DNA of 64,000 bases from Apoda limacodes (Eukaryota; Arthropoda; Insecta; Lepidoptera; Limacodidae). Shown here piece after piece: positions 54,513 to 64,000 of this stretch (the stretch's first letter is position 1; each line of letters opens with the position of its first letter). Location of the stretch: the NCBI GenBank assembly GCA_946406115.1, contig OX291551.1, forward strand, positions 29,743,381-29,807,380. Reading direction: 5' to 3'. The position numbers and the translations under genes were made by a program. Under the pieces are notes generated by a model. The model did no database searches. It was not told where the DNA came from and worked only from the letters and a program-made list of their open reading frames with translations.

Positions 54513-55358
54513 TAAACGAATGTGACTGGGCCACGAGCTTTTCAATTCTCAGATAATAATTTACTGTAGGTTTCTTGCATAAACTAATACTAATTTGACG
54601 CACAAAACCCTACAATAAACAATTATTTAAAATTAAAATCCAACACGAAATCCTATAAAGGATAGTGATGAGGTTCATTCAGTTTTAAAAATGCAGGTAT
54701 TTACTTAAACGAAAAGAAAATTCGTTCAGAGCGGTAATAGCTGAATTATTTCAACGAAAATGTTTAATATGTAAAGCAGGTATTTTATTTGTTTCAACTA
54801 AAACAAGAGTTTCAGCTTAAAATATCAGATTTTGAGTCAAGAATCTAACAAGTTAAAATTATTATTTTCTCTAATTCAAAACAATATTATCTTAACTGAA
54901 CATTTCACTGGCTTTGATTTAAGATACAATTATTTTGATCGAAAGATATAGTTTTTAATAAGTACTGTCGCAGATTTAAGAAAACCATGATTTTGGCGCA
55001 AAATATATTAATTAATTATTTTTTGTTTCAAACGAAGAAAAATAAAATGTTGCATATAAAAAATGTATTTATTTTATACAAGAACATTAACTTTCTTAGG
55101 GTTATTAATTTAAGTTTGGTTTAAAAAAAAAATTTGTTTATACGAAAAGAAGTTTATCAATTTCGATTGATAAAATGAAATTTTTTCTAGGAAATAACAT
55201 TGCCTTCTGTGAACAAAATATGTCCAAAATAATTGGATTTCTTGACTGAATGAAAATTATTTTGGTGGAATAGAACTTGGAAACTCTTTTTTCCTGTGTA
55301 GGGGCACATTATGTGATGCGTTTAAAGTCTTCAATTCTGTTTGTGGGATTATGTGTGT
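54513..55358. other. AT-rich noncoding sequence
   Basis: No gene or repeat recognised. Confidence 0.45.
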
Positions 55359-55412
55359 TCAAATATCAGATATCAAATATCAGATATCAAATATCAGATA
55401 TCAAATATCAAG
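55359..55412. repeat. Short minisatellite, 14-bp unit
   Basis: Four tandem copies of ATATCAGATATCAA, the last slightly altered. Confidence 0.9.
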
Positions 55413-56639
55413 ATACCAATCTATTAGGTGCATATGCAATAGTATTTAATCATGTGGTATACTTCTATACACAGTAAAAACAAAGTAGCTTCCAGCCGTC
55501 TGTAGCGATGTCCGCTTAGATCTTTTAAACTACGCAACGGATTTTGATGCGATTTTCTTCGATAGATAAAGTGATTCAAGAGGATGATTTATAAGTGTAG
55601 TGAAATATTGTTTTGTGTTAATTATTATTCAAGATGTGAGAAAAGTCTGTCGGGCAAAGTTTCTGATATTTGGTTGTTTTGTCTGAGCCTCATGTTGAAA
55701 CTTTCTTGTTTATTGACTACCGAATTGATTACCACTCGTTTTGATAAGATAAGCGACACTTCGCAAATACGAGCTGGATGATTCAGACATCATTAGTACT
55801 GTCTCGTCTACGTCAAACCAATCAGACTCATTGTGCTTAATTCTTAGTGCCAATATGGACAGTTGGGCCTTATAATCGCGAGTCAACGAACAAGTCCGTT
55901 TACAAATAATCAATAAGGACACTCGAGACTTGGAATCGATCAGGCGAGTCAGCGACCAGGTGCGTTTACAAGTATACAAAACAGTGAACATAGTGGCTGA
56001 CCGGCGACCTCTAATAAATTCTGAAATAAATGAGATGCTACTTGCAAACTTGATTTATGTAGCTAAAAATTGTAGAATTCAAAATATTTATATATCGAAA
56101 ATATCGATTCATAATTAGCGATGATATCGCGTAACATTAACAAAAAATGCAGATGAATTGAGAATCCCTCCTTTTTACCCGACTGACCCAGAAGGAAGGT
56201 AGTGTTTTTTCGATCGTATGTATGTATACCAGTTCCATTGTGACCTCCTGTAGCCTAAACGGCTGGACCGATTTCTATGAATGAGGTCTCATATTTATCT
56301 TCCGAGTGTTATAGGGTACATAAAATAGTCAAAACTAAAACCAAAAAGCTGTAAATAAATATAAATAATTAAATTAATAAAAAAACCCGAGTGCAAAAAC
56401 ATTAGGACCTAAAAAGCAATAAAAAAGTGCACCTATAACAAACCAAATATAACTAACTGTAAGCAAAACTCATTTTAATGAAGAATAAAATAGTAGTAGT
56501 ATAATTGCTCAAATTATAGAAGTTACCTTAAACTAAGTTCCTCTGCTTATAGTAAAATTTCTGCTATGTTTTAGGCGCCCTTTTTTATTGCCTTTTAACT
56601 GCAAAAAGCAGTCGGATGTTTTTTTAATTAATATTTTTT
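55413..56639. other. Noncoding; 66-bp duplication at 55,878
   Basis: GCGAGTCAACGAACAAGTCC then GTTTACAA at about 55,878 recurs at 55,944 as GCGAGTCAGCGACCAGGTGC then GTTTACAA. The minus frame there is repeat-driven. 56,153-56,180 (AATTGAGAATCCCTCCTTTT) is a short MITE-type end. Confidence 0.55.
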
Positions 56640-57420
56640 TAATGCGGTTAAAAATAAAAAAAAACATGTATTAGAGCATGTATAAGTCTCGATTGTGGTG
56701 ATGGTGATTATTGTCAGACCTAAACATGTTATACAGAAATCTACGTGGCTGGACCTGTTCTTGGCGGAGTACATAGTCCGCCTTAGTGATGGCGCAGCTC
56801 CCGAGGAACTTATCAACTTCTGGTGAGCAGCGATTATATATATTGTTATTACCTTACTATTTTTATTTTTCTTCTCGTTTCTCTATTTTATCAACAATAT
56901 CTAAATTATTTGAACAACTTTTAAATAACATACTTTTCAAATATCTAGAAACCAATTATCACTTATCGGAATCTCAATATGGTTTTCGGAAAGGGGAATC
57001 CCACAACTCATGCAGTAGAGGCCTTAACAGAATTCATCGTAGACAAATTTTAAAACAAACTTTAATATATCACTATATTCTTTGACCTAGCCAAAATGTT
57101 TGTTGCGGTGTCGTTTTCAAATCTTATTAATAAACTAGAACAAATGCAAATAAGAAACACGCAGCTAAATCTCTTTTAGGATTACATAAATAGCAGAACC
57201 CAACGACTCAAATTAATGAAGTTGTTAATGACGATGTTCCAATAAATTACGGTATCCCTTAAGGTAGTGTTTTATGTCCATCACTTTTTTATGCTACATT
57301 AATGATTTATACAACTTAAAACTTGAAAATTGTTAAATTATATTATATGCTGACGACACCTCACTTATTTGCTTTGGGAGAAGCTGGGATTTAAACCGAT
57401 CATAAACTGTGGGCTAGCTA
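56640..57420 (+). pseudogene. LINE reverse transcriptase fragment with YADD preserved
   Basis: Plus-strand remnants from about 56,870: RFSILSTISKLFEQLLNNIL, ETNYHLSESQYGFRKGESHN, FFDLAKMF-VSVS-type, INYGIP-GSVLCPSLF and LYADDTSLICF (57,345-57,380), in shifting frames. These are the RPIS, YGFRKG, AKAFD, IPQGS and YADD blocks of a CR1-like RT. Immediately upstream, 56,640-56,825 may be a diverged inverted piece of the jockey 3' region of 8.7-9.2 kb. Confidence 0.8.
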
Positions 57421-57820
57421 AGCGCGGTCGCGGTAGGTGTAGCGGCATTCAGGTGTGACCGGTGTGATAATTAGACGAACTAATAAAAAATTAAACCGAC
57501 ATCAAAATTGTAATTTATTTTATTAGTAACTAAAAAGGAGGAAATAAAAGTTTTACCTTTTAAAAAATCAAAATTAAGCCAGCTATTTTATGGAGGTCGA
57601 TAAATTACTGACCCGACACCTACTTTAATTTATACTCGCGCTTTTTATGCCATGCTAGGCAAGCCTAGCCGTTGCAATTTGCAAATTCCCCATAATAATT
57701 AGTAATAGTACCAAGTAGCTCGCGTCCCGGGTTACTTTTGTAATGTTCTACTATTTAGATATTTTTTCCTCTTTAGCAGGCCTTAAACTGGAACTTTCTA
57801 TTAACTACTTATTTATTTTA
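57421..57820. other. Noncoding sequence, nothing recognised
   Basis: No supported gene. Confidence 0.4.
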
Positions 57821-58130
57821 AGGGTTCCGTACCCAGAGGGTGCCAAAAGAGCTCTATTACTAAACCTACGCTGTCTGACTGTCTGCCTTATCCACCGTTT
57901 ATAAATTTACTTTTAGACAGAAGTAGGTGGAAGGAATTTAATATGGTGCGTGCTGTTTTCTTTTTTTAACTGTACCTTAGTTTGACCTAACGAGGCTTGG
58001 TTATGTAAAACTACCATCTGTAGCTGTTCTATTGTAGCAAGGTGAAAACTTTCCATCACACTTGACACAGGCTTTGGACTGTCAAATTAGTTAAATAATA
58101 GCACTTGATGTTATTGGTAAAATCTTGATT
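57821..58130. repeat. Dispersed repeats: GGGTTCCGTACC piece and a 250-bp family
   Basis: 57,820-57,890 begins AAGGGTTCCGTACCCAGAGG. From about 57,935 (TTTAATATGGTGCGTGCTGT) through TTATGTAAAACTACCATCTG and TGTAGCAAGGTGAAAACTTT to GGACTGTCAAATTA, the sequence matches 63,657-63,925. Confidence 0.75.
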
Positions 58131-58939
58131 TTAATTTAAATCAAAAATACTAAAAAGTATGCAGTAGTGCGTATTACAGTCATTCTGCGTGTTTCAAAGT
58201 TAATCACCTAATCTAAACAAGATATTACATTATTATGTACTTACATTGATTTATTGAAATATTTTTGCACAAACTCTTTCGACTCCGCCCATTCACTTTA
58301 CACTAAGGTTTGAGTTAATGTATTCGCGCACACTGGGTGGGCAGACCCATGATGCCGATAATAAAGCCTGGTTTGAAACAATTGGAGATATATGTATGCG
58401 TAGTTTTAAGAAGTATTTAAGAACACTGGATCAAACAATTTTTTACTGTTTATTTATTGTGCACGTTATTTATTTACTCATGCCACCGTCACATTGGTAA
58501 CGTCGTGTTTTTTTTTTCTATTTTACAGTTTAAATCCTTATGGCGATTTTCTACACACCGCCCTAATCTTATTACTCCCACCCGTTTCAGTTGAGGCACA
58601 TAATACCTATCCTTACAGTCTATATTAAACCCCGGCCCCCCAATAATCAATACGCTTTAGCCGTCCACTAATACCACGAATTCTGACTCCTTTTGATACC
58701 ACTTTACGTGCGACATCCCATCTCTACTGCTACCACAGATAATATCTGTGACTGCTACCGACCACTCGATGTATGTCGACCGCTAGCGTTACCTAAAGGG
58801 AGCTTCTAAGAATATGAAAAACTATTTTCAAACGATATCCGCTATGTTTTTTCGACATATGAGGTTCACTTAGTCGATCTATCGACTAAAACAGTCACCG
58901 CAATTAATGTTCATCATTAATCTCATGGCTTTGTGAGTA
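58131..58939. other. Noncoding sequence, nothing recognised
   Basis: The frame at 58,318-58,500 has no domain and no splice context. Confidence 0.4.
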
Positions 58940-59300
58940 ACTCAATTAAAAAAAAACGGGTTGCTCTCCGGGAGTGCCGGCAGAGGTGAAAACATACTAG
59001 CTATTTACTTCCCATCACTTTTTATACATATTTATTTATTATGAATAATAATGTTTGTTTATTTACGTTTTTGACGTAGTATATTTGGCATCTCAATCTG
59101 TCATAGAATTAAAATCCCATATCCAACCTCCCTGTACTACTCAAAATAGCCATTTACTAAAATATGGCGTGGCATTATGGTTTCCGTCTTACGATTTTTG
59201 GATCAGCCTGCGCGAGTTTATTATTTTCTACCCATACCAAAAAAGGTGCTCAACGCCGCTAACATATCTCGAATTTGAGATTATCTTTATATATTTATAT
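58940..59300 (-). mobile_element. MITE-like dispersed repeat, copy B (inverted)
   Basis: The reverse complement matches 13,110-13,635: CGGGTTGCTCTCCGGGAGTG and CTAGCTATTTACTTCCCATC at one side, CGCTGTTGAGC/TTTTTTGGTATGGGTA at the other. Shorter internally than copy A. Confidence 0.75.
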
Positions 59301-59303
59301 AGT

Positions 59304-59436
59304 TATTAGATTTCTGAAGGGTCGGCATAGCGCGAGTGATGCCCCTGGTCTTGCAGGCGTCCACAGGCTACGGTGACTGCTTACCATCAAGCGGACCATA
59401 GGCTTGTTTGCTACCTTAGTGGTATAAAAAAAAAAT
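59304..59436 (+). mobile_element. CR1/jockey-like LINE 3' end fragment 1
   Basis: GTTATTAGATTTCTGAAGGG to the AAAAAA tail, matching 1,035-1,168 closely (ATGCCCCTGGT, TTACCATCAAGCGGACCATA). Only the last coding residues and UTR remain. Confidence 0.9.
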
Positions 59437-59467
59437 CAGCACAAGAATCAGGCCCCAGGAATTTTCC

Positions 59468-59632
59468 AAGCACTGCAGTATGGGGCTTTTCAAGAAAGAA
59501 ATTATTAGATTTTTAAAGAGTGAAACGCGCGAGCGGTGCGCCTAGTGTTGCAAGCGTCCGTAGGGTGCGTTGACCGCTTCCAATCAGGCAGACCGTTAGC
59601 TTGTCAGCCACATATGTGGTATAAAAAAAATT
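59468..59632 (+). mobile_element. CR1/jockey-like LINE 3' end fragment 2
   Basis: CACTGCAGTATGGGGCTTTT then AAGAAAGAAATTATTAGATT and the tail TCAGGCAGACCGTTAGCTTG, more diverged than fragment 1 and placed directly after it in the same orientation. Confidence 0.85.
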
Positions 59633-59764
59633 AAATATCAATATTTTAGTTGCAAGTACATAAATCACATACAGAAAGTACATTCAAAGCTACCACAGCT
59701 TGATGATGGTGTTTTCGGTGAGAATATTATAGTTGAACACGTGCGTGGTGTGCGTTTGCCTTAG

Positions 59765-59883
59765 CCCGGTGAGCGGCGTGGTCTCGCTGGTGGGGTGCGA
59801 GGTACTGTGCGGCGTGCATCGTCTGACCTCAGCGCTGTCGCACCACGCGGGGCCCGCGACCACGGGGACCACGGAACTAGCGC
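59765..59883 (+). CDS. Internal exon of an unrecognised gene
   Basis: The acceptor TTTGCCTTAG precedes 59,765 and the donor GTGAGT follows 59,883. In the frame that joins the next exon it encodes PVSGVVSLVGCEVLCGVHRL, TSALSHHAGP and ATTGTTELA, with the last codon split to give Gln. GC content is high against AT-rich flanks. The first hydrophobic stretch with two cysteines is not a motif that I recognise. Confidence 0.65.
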
Positions 59884-60093
59884 GTGAGTATAACTTTAGA
59901 AATTTACAACCAATTTTTATATCATATGAAAACAGTATGAGTTGGAGTGGCGCACTGATTGTATAAAAAAAGAAAAAAAAAACGGAACAAATGTTTTGTT
60001 TGTATGTATGTATAATATGTCGATATAAATAGTAGCCTGGAGTGGAGTGGTGCGCGCTACTCTTTGTGTTTTACTAGTTATTATATTTGACAG

Positions 60094-60227
60094 AGTGGAG
60101 TAGCGAGAAGGAAGGTCGCACCTCGTTCTCTTGTGCGGTGACGCAGCCAGCGGGCGGCGTGCTCCGGCAGCACCTGTTGCGCGGTGCGTGGCGGGCGCTG
60201 CTGCTGCTGCGCACCCTCGGGGTCCAG
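60094..60227 (+). CDS. Next internal exon of the same gene
   Basis: The acceptor TTTGACAG precedes it and the donor GTCAGA follows. The reading frame continues without a stop across the 210-base intron: Q-WSSEKEGRTSFSCAVTQP, AGGVLRQHLLRGAWRALLLL and RTLGVQ, ending in phase 0. The agreement of phase and open frame over both exons supports a real gene. The second half looks like a leucine/arginine-rich helix. Further exons were not found before 64,000. Product unknown. Confidence 0.65.
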
Positions 60228-60774
60228 GTCAGACGATACTTCACACCTCACGGTTCCCACGGAACATACACACCTTCATATATTAATATCATAGGTGTAG
60301 GTAAAACTGTCAACACTGATTTATCAACAGACTTTTGGAATTTCTAATGAATTACCACTTATTATTTTAAAGGTTTGTTTGTTTGTACATACGAACGGGA
60401 AATTTCCAAAACTACTGGATTGATTTAAAAATAGTAGATTGTATTATAAGGAAGCCAATTAGTTTTTTTTTTATGACGAGGGCGCAATTTTGAATCCAGA
60501 ACGTAGCGAATGATTTAATATACGTCGCCCGAGCTAAAAATATTTTGTGACCGAGTGATTTTGTTTAATTCCTGTAAGAAATAAAAGTCGCTTTTACAAC
60601 TTATAAAAAAAATTATAGTAATAAAACAACCATTAAAATAACATACAACCGAATTGAGAACCTCCTCCTTTTTTAAAAGTGCGGTAAAAAGTATAATTAC
60701 CTACATAAAATTTAAAATTTTAGTTATATTTACATTACATAAAGATGCTTATGAGTTGTATCTAATTTTTTTTT
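60228..60774. other. Probably intronic; short MITE end
   Basis: 60,648-60,690 (ACCGAATTGAGAACCTCCTC then CTTTTTTAAAAGTGCGGTAA) is a known type of dispersed repeat end. 60,370-60,480 resembles Helitron 5' flanks. Confidence 0.5.
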
Positions 60775-61135
60775 GTTATGGGATAAAAATTAGTGTATTT
60801 TTTGAAGTGAAAATTCTTAAGCGGCGTTGTGCACTTTTTTTGGTATGGGTAAGAAATGTTAAACTCGCGCCAAGTCACTTGTCCTGATCGAACATTTATA
60901 GAAAATTCGTAAGTCGGAACTCGCGTCAGATTTATTTACATTAGGTTAGTTTTTTTATTTTTAGTATATGGCGATTATGAGTAGTACAGGGAGGTTGGAT
61001 ATGGGATTTTAATTCTATGACAGATTGAGAGGTCAATACCATACTACGTCTACCACAATACTACGTTAAAAAAGTAAATTAACAAACATTATTATTTATA
61101 ATAATGAAAGTGCGGATTACACATGTTAAAATGTG
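60775..61135 (+). mobile_element. MITE-like dispersed repeat, copy C
   Basis: Same blocks as copy A in the same order: GGTATGGGTAAGAAATGTTA, AAAATTCGTAAGTCGGAACT, ATGGCGATTATGAGTAGTAC and GGAGGTTGGATATGGGATTT. It ends with GAAAGTGCGGATTACACATG, which in copy A is internal. Confidence 0.8.
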
Positions 61136-61487
61136 ATACGATACGATACGAGGTGAGATCAAAGTAATTGTACGGCATAACTTACGTTACACTGGATAGA
61201 AGGTATATCGATGTGTTGACGTGTCAATAGGTGATTTTATAGGAAAATAAATAAACAATCTTTATTTATTATGTTAGGTTGTGTCAAAGAAAATAGTCGA
61301 AAGTTACAGGAGTTAGAGACGTGTGATAGGATAGAGAGCCAGTTCCATAGTAGTAGTTACATAGTAAAATATTACGTTTAATATAGCTTATTACATTATT
61401 AATAAATATAGGTAGGATAATAAATATACATTGGGTCAAGACATGTCTTGTGACATATTTGAGTGTTAAGCGCGAATTGTGTGTTAA
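61136..61487. other. Noncoding; short GATAC microsatellite
   Basis: A few tandem copies of GATAC at about 61,136-61,151. Nothing else recognised. Confidence 0.5.
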
Positions 61488-61612
61488 GGACCGCAGCCTT
61501 TGGTAGCTTGCAATACTTAGGGCATCACTCGAGCTTTGCCAACCCTTTAAAAATCTAATATCTTCTTGCACGAAGAACCCCATACTGTAGTCCTTAGAGA
61601 AAACCTCACAGT
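61488..61612 (-). mobile_element. CR1/jockey-like LINE C-terminal fragment
   Basis: On minus: GFFVQEDIRFLKGWQSSSDA and SIASYQRLRS with a stop, matching GFFKKEVIRFLKGRQRASDA at the 522-1,109 copy. About 125 bases remain. Confidence 0.85.
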
Positions 61613-62365
61613 TAAGTCGCGAGGAAATAAGTAATGCATGTATGTGTATCTATTCCTCTTTACATAAATGTCCGTCCACGTGACAAAACCACTGTTAGCA
61701 AACATACCTATCTAATTTACGCGATCGCCGGCGACATAATCGTATTTACGTTCGTTATCCGATTAAACACGGGCGCCACTCGATAATCGAACCTACTACG
61801 TGTGCGAACCATAATCACTTCTCACTGTTACTACATACGTACATAACATCACGCATATTTCCCATAGAGGTAGACAGAGACCAATCGTTTTACCTGATGC
61901 GATGTGCTCGCATTGTTGGCTGTTCCTCCTAAGGGTACCTGGAATCTTCTATAATCTTATACCTACCTTTAATTTGAAACCATAAAATTTAGTATGCAGG
62001 GGTTTCGGGGACGATAAAGCGATCTAGCTAGGTTTCATTTTTAGAAAACGTCGTTTTATCTATGTTTTTATGCAGTGATAAACTTACAAAATATGACTCT
62101 TCCTGCAATCTATTGGCGAGTAGTAATAAGCAACATTAAAGCTATTTGACAATAGATGGCGTTATTAAGCAACGCTTAAGCTACTTGACAATAGATGGCG
62201 TTGTTTAAAAAAAACCGAGCAGAGCTCGGTCCTCCAGGTACTAATAGTAACCTATGGAACTTTCTCTCGACTCCATTATAGCAACTTTGTTTTTAGTGAC
62301 ACAAAATCACCTTTAGTGCCAATGTAGTACAGTCTGTTTCCTAGTAGGTTTTAATTCTGTGACTA
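61613..62365. other. Noncoding; short duplication and hairpin
   Basis: TTGACAATAGATGGCGTT occurs at 62,146 and 62,191. ACCGAGCAGAGCTCGGT (62,215-62,231) is a perfect short hairpin that starts a lepidopteran-type repeat end. Confidence 0.6.
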
Positions 62366-62510
62366 GCTTTGTGGCTCAATTGAGAGTTATGCTGCCTGCC
62401 GTACCGAGGTCGCGGGTTCGATTTCCGCACAGGATAAACATTTAAGTGTTTTTTATGTGTTTATTTATTTATTTATATATAATGCACATCAATAAATAAA
62501 CGTTCACAAA
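62366..62510 (+). mobile_element. tRNA-derived SINE-like sequence
   Basis: GTGGCTCAATTGAGAGTT resembles an A box region and GGTCGCGGGTTCGATTTCC is a full B box. An AT-rich tail of TTTATTTATTTATATATAAT follows. The acceptor arms do not pair, so it is not a working tRNA gene. Confidence 0.6.
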
Positions 62511-62639
62511 ATATCTATACATAAGGCTTTGTCCTGAATGACTGATAGATCAACGCACAGCCTAAACCGCTGATCGTAGAGACCTGAAACTTGGAGGGTG
62601 TGTTCTTTGTATGATGTAGGCATCCGATAATATAAGGTT

Positions 62640-62960
62640 TTACTGAAAGGGTGAAGTGCAAGTCGGATTCACGCAATTAGGGTAAACCGATTGTAATGAA
62701 ATTTTGCTAAGTTGTTATACACACGCCGGGGAATGTTTCTGAGAAAGAAAAAAGGGTCAAGTGCGAGTGAGACAGGGTCAAGTGCGAGTCGGACACGCGC
62801 AATAGGGGTAAACTGATTTTAATGATATTTTGGTAAATTGTTATGCACACGCCGGGGAAAAAAAGGGTAAAGTGCGAGTCGGACTCGCGCAATAGGGGTA
62901 AACCGATTGTACTGAAATTTAGGTAAGTTGTTATGCACACGCCAGGGAAGGTTTCTGAAT
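62640..62960. repeat. Three-copy tandem repeat of the AAGTGCGAGTCGGA family
   Basis: Units at about 62,652, 62,775 and 62,870, each GTGCGAGTCGGACTCGCGCA-like, then AGGGGTAAACCGATT, AATTGTTATGCACACGCC and GGGGAA. The minus frame at 62,707-62,940 is a by-product of this repetition. Confidence 0.85.
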
Positions 62961-63009
62961 TAGTACAACCCTACTAGGTTGTTTTAAGAAAAGACGTTCG
63001 CCGGTTCAG

Positions 63010-63290
63010 CTATATTTATATAAAAGAAGAAATTGACTGGCTGACTGACGAATTGATCAATGTGCAGCTAAAACCGCTGTGTCTAGAAGCATGACATTTT
63101 GCACAAACGTTCCTTAAATGACGTAAGTGTGATTTTTGGAAACTAATCCCCTAAGGGGGTAAAATATGGATTGGCAGTTTGCATGGAAATGGCTAAAACT
63201 TGGCTTAAACTTTAAAAATTAAGATTAACGTGATTCACCGTTTTTGAAAAATTATTCTCTAGACGGCAAAATAGAGGATGAAAATGTGTA
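63010..63290. repeat. Helitron-interior-like fragment
   Basis: GACTGGCTGACTGACGAATT, then CGCTGTGTCTAGAAGCATGA and CATTTTGCACAAACGTTCC, the usual layout after Helitron 5' ends in Lepidoptera (compare 62,530-62,640, ACTGATAGATCAACGCACAG). Termini not preserved. Confidence 0.45.
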
Positions 63291-63600
63291 TGAGAATTCC
63301 TATGTTATTGTTTGTAAAACAGTATACAGTCAAAAGCTGTTTTTTTTAAAAAAAGTTTACGCAGAAGAAGTTGCGGGAATAAGCTATTGTGAAAATTAGT
63401 GTGAGGCAGTTTTGAATATTATTAAAGACTTCAGCTTCAGACCAGATTTTACCAAAACCGTAGTTTTTAAAAATTTAAAAATAAAGTTTATCCAGAAGGT
63501 GTGAGGGTATTGTGTGCCTAAACTAAAATAGGAGGTTGTATCTAGAATATTAATTAAGAAAATAACGAAATTTTATTGCATTGACCCACTAATCTTTTAT
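63291..63600. other. AT-rich sequence, nothing recognised
   Basis: No supported gene or repeat. Confidence 0.4.
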
Positions 63601-63930
63601 AAAATATAAAAATTAGTTAAACACCTACTTGGTCATTTTTTACTGTTTTTACAACATTTTAATATGGTGCGTGTTGTTTTCTTTTTTGAACAACCTGGAG
63701 CAGAAAAGTTTGTGACACTGTATCTTAGTTTGTCCTAACGAGGCTTTGTTATGTAAAACTACCATCTGTAGCGGTTCTATTGTAGCAAGGTGTAAACTTT
63801 CTATAACACTTAAGTCAAAAGTCAAATTTTATTTATTCAAATAAGCATTTTACAAACACTTTTGAATCGTTAAAGTTCTGAAATAACTTGACACTTGACT
63901 TGGACTGTCAAATTATTGAAATAACAGCAC
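63601..63930. repeat. Dispersed repeat copy interrupted by a LINE 3' tail
   Basis: Matches 57,935-58,090 on both sides of an interruption at about 63,806-63,890. The interruption (AAGTCAAAAGTCAAATTTTA, TTCAAATAAGCATTTTACAA, CACTTTTGAATCGT) matches the 3' end of the LINE at 35,555-35,625, in the reverse orientation of that LINE's coding strand. Confidence 0.75.
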
Positions 63931-64000
63931 TAGAAATATCTAGCTGGTCAGAAATTTGGCGAAGTAGATGGACCGCGTGCCTACGGGCTACAAATAGAAG

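Noticed and set aside
55359..55412. CRISPR-like direct repeats
   Set aside because: 14-bp units without spacers in an insect genome; ordinary minisatellite.
62366..62440. Possible tRNA gene
   Set aside because: Box B is present, but the acceptor stem does not pair and an AT-rich tail follows, so SINE-like.
62707..62940. Minus-strand frame with internally repeated peptide
   Set aside because: The repeats come from the underlying three-copy DNA repeat; no start context or domain.

Overview
This window is insect nuclear DNA, most probably from a moth or butterfly. It is AT-rich and intron-bearing, with almost no intact long reading frames. It carries repeat families that I associate with Lepidoptera: a CR1/jockey-like LINE whose 3' end reads ACCGCTTACCATCAGGCGGA followed by a short A run, RTE and jockey LINEs, BEL/Pao LTR elements, Helitrons ending in CTAG, and GGTTCCGTACC / AAGTGCGAGTCGGA-type repeats. 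No species can be named from sequence alone.

Two host genes are visible. The first is on the minus strand (13,711-20,712): three coding exons join in phase into the first 280 residues of a sphingosine-1-phosphate phosphatase with all three PAP2-type phosphatase motifs. Its 3' exons lie beyond the left edge or were not found. The second is on the plus strand: two exons (59,765-59,883 and 60,094-60,227) join in phase, and a possible first exon sits at 51,379-51,453. I do not recognise its product.

The rest is layered mobile DNA. Region by region: 0.5-1.2 kb, LINE 3' end; 1.5-3.3 kb, an element with four tandem subterminal repeats and one inverted copy at the other end; 7.6-8.1 kb, fold-back element; 8.7-10.7 kb, minus-strand jockey LINE with an internal duplication; 10.7-12.8 kb, truncated BEL/Pao (copy 1); 13.0-13.6 kb, MITE-like repeat; 13.7-20.7 kb, the phosphatase gene, with an RTE, an endonuclease fragment, a Helitron end, a TIR element, a jockey LINE and a fold-back element in its 5.5-kb intron; 20.7-22.3 kb, a PIF/Harbinger-type element with a TTA target duplication, directly abutting the phosphatase start codon and carrying a second nested TIR element; 23.8-29.3 kb, decayed BEL/Pao (copy 2, minus), split by a LINE 3' end; 30-30.9 kb, LINE; 31.4-35.5 kb, third BEL/Pao (plus); 35.5-38.1 kb, LINE (minus) with its catalytic core deleted in frame; 39.5-41.3 kb, satellite-like repeats and a short Helitron with both termini; 44.4-45.9 kb, LINE RNase H region split by a MITE; 47-48.3 kb, decayed tandem arrays; 48.4-57.4 kb, LINE and MITE fragments, a 5S-rRNA-like sequence and microsatellites; 57.8-64 kb, dispersed repeats around the second gene.

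No bacterial-type system, CRISPR array or intact autonomous transposon was found. The most unusual structures are the 1.5-3.3 kb element, a perfectly identical 100-bp block shared by 29.5 and 31.6 kb, the Harbinger element touching the phosphatase start codon, the GC-AG intron of that gene, and the fact that several unrelated reverse transcriptases lack exactly the catalytic segment. All family assignments come from reading the sequence and from family knowledge; no database search was run.
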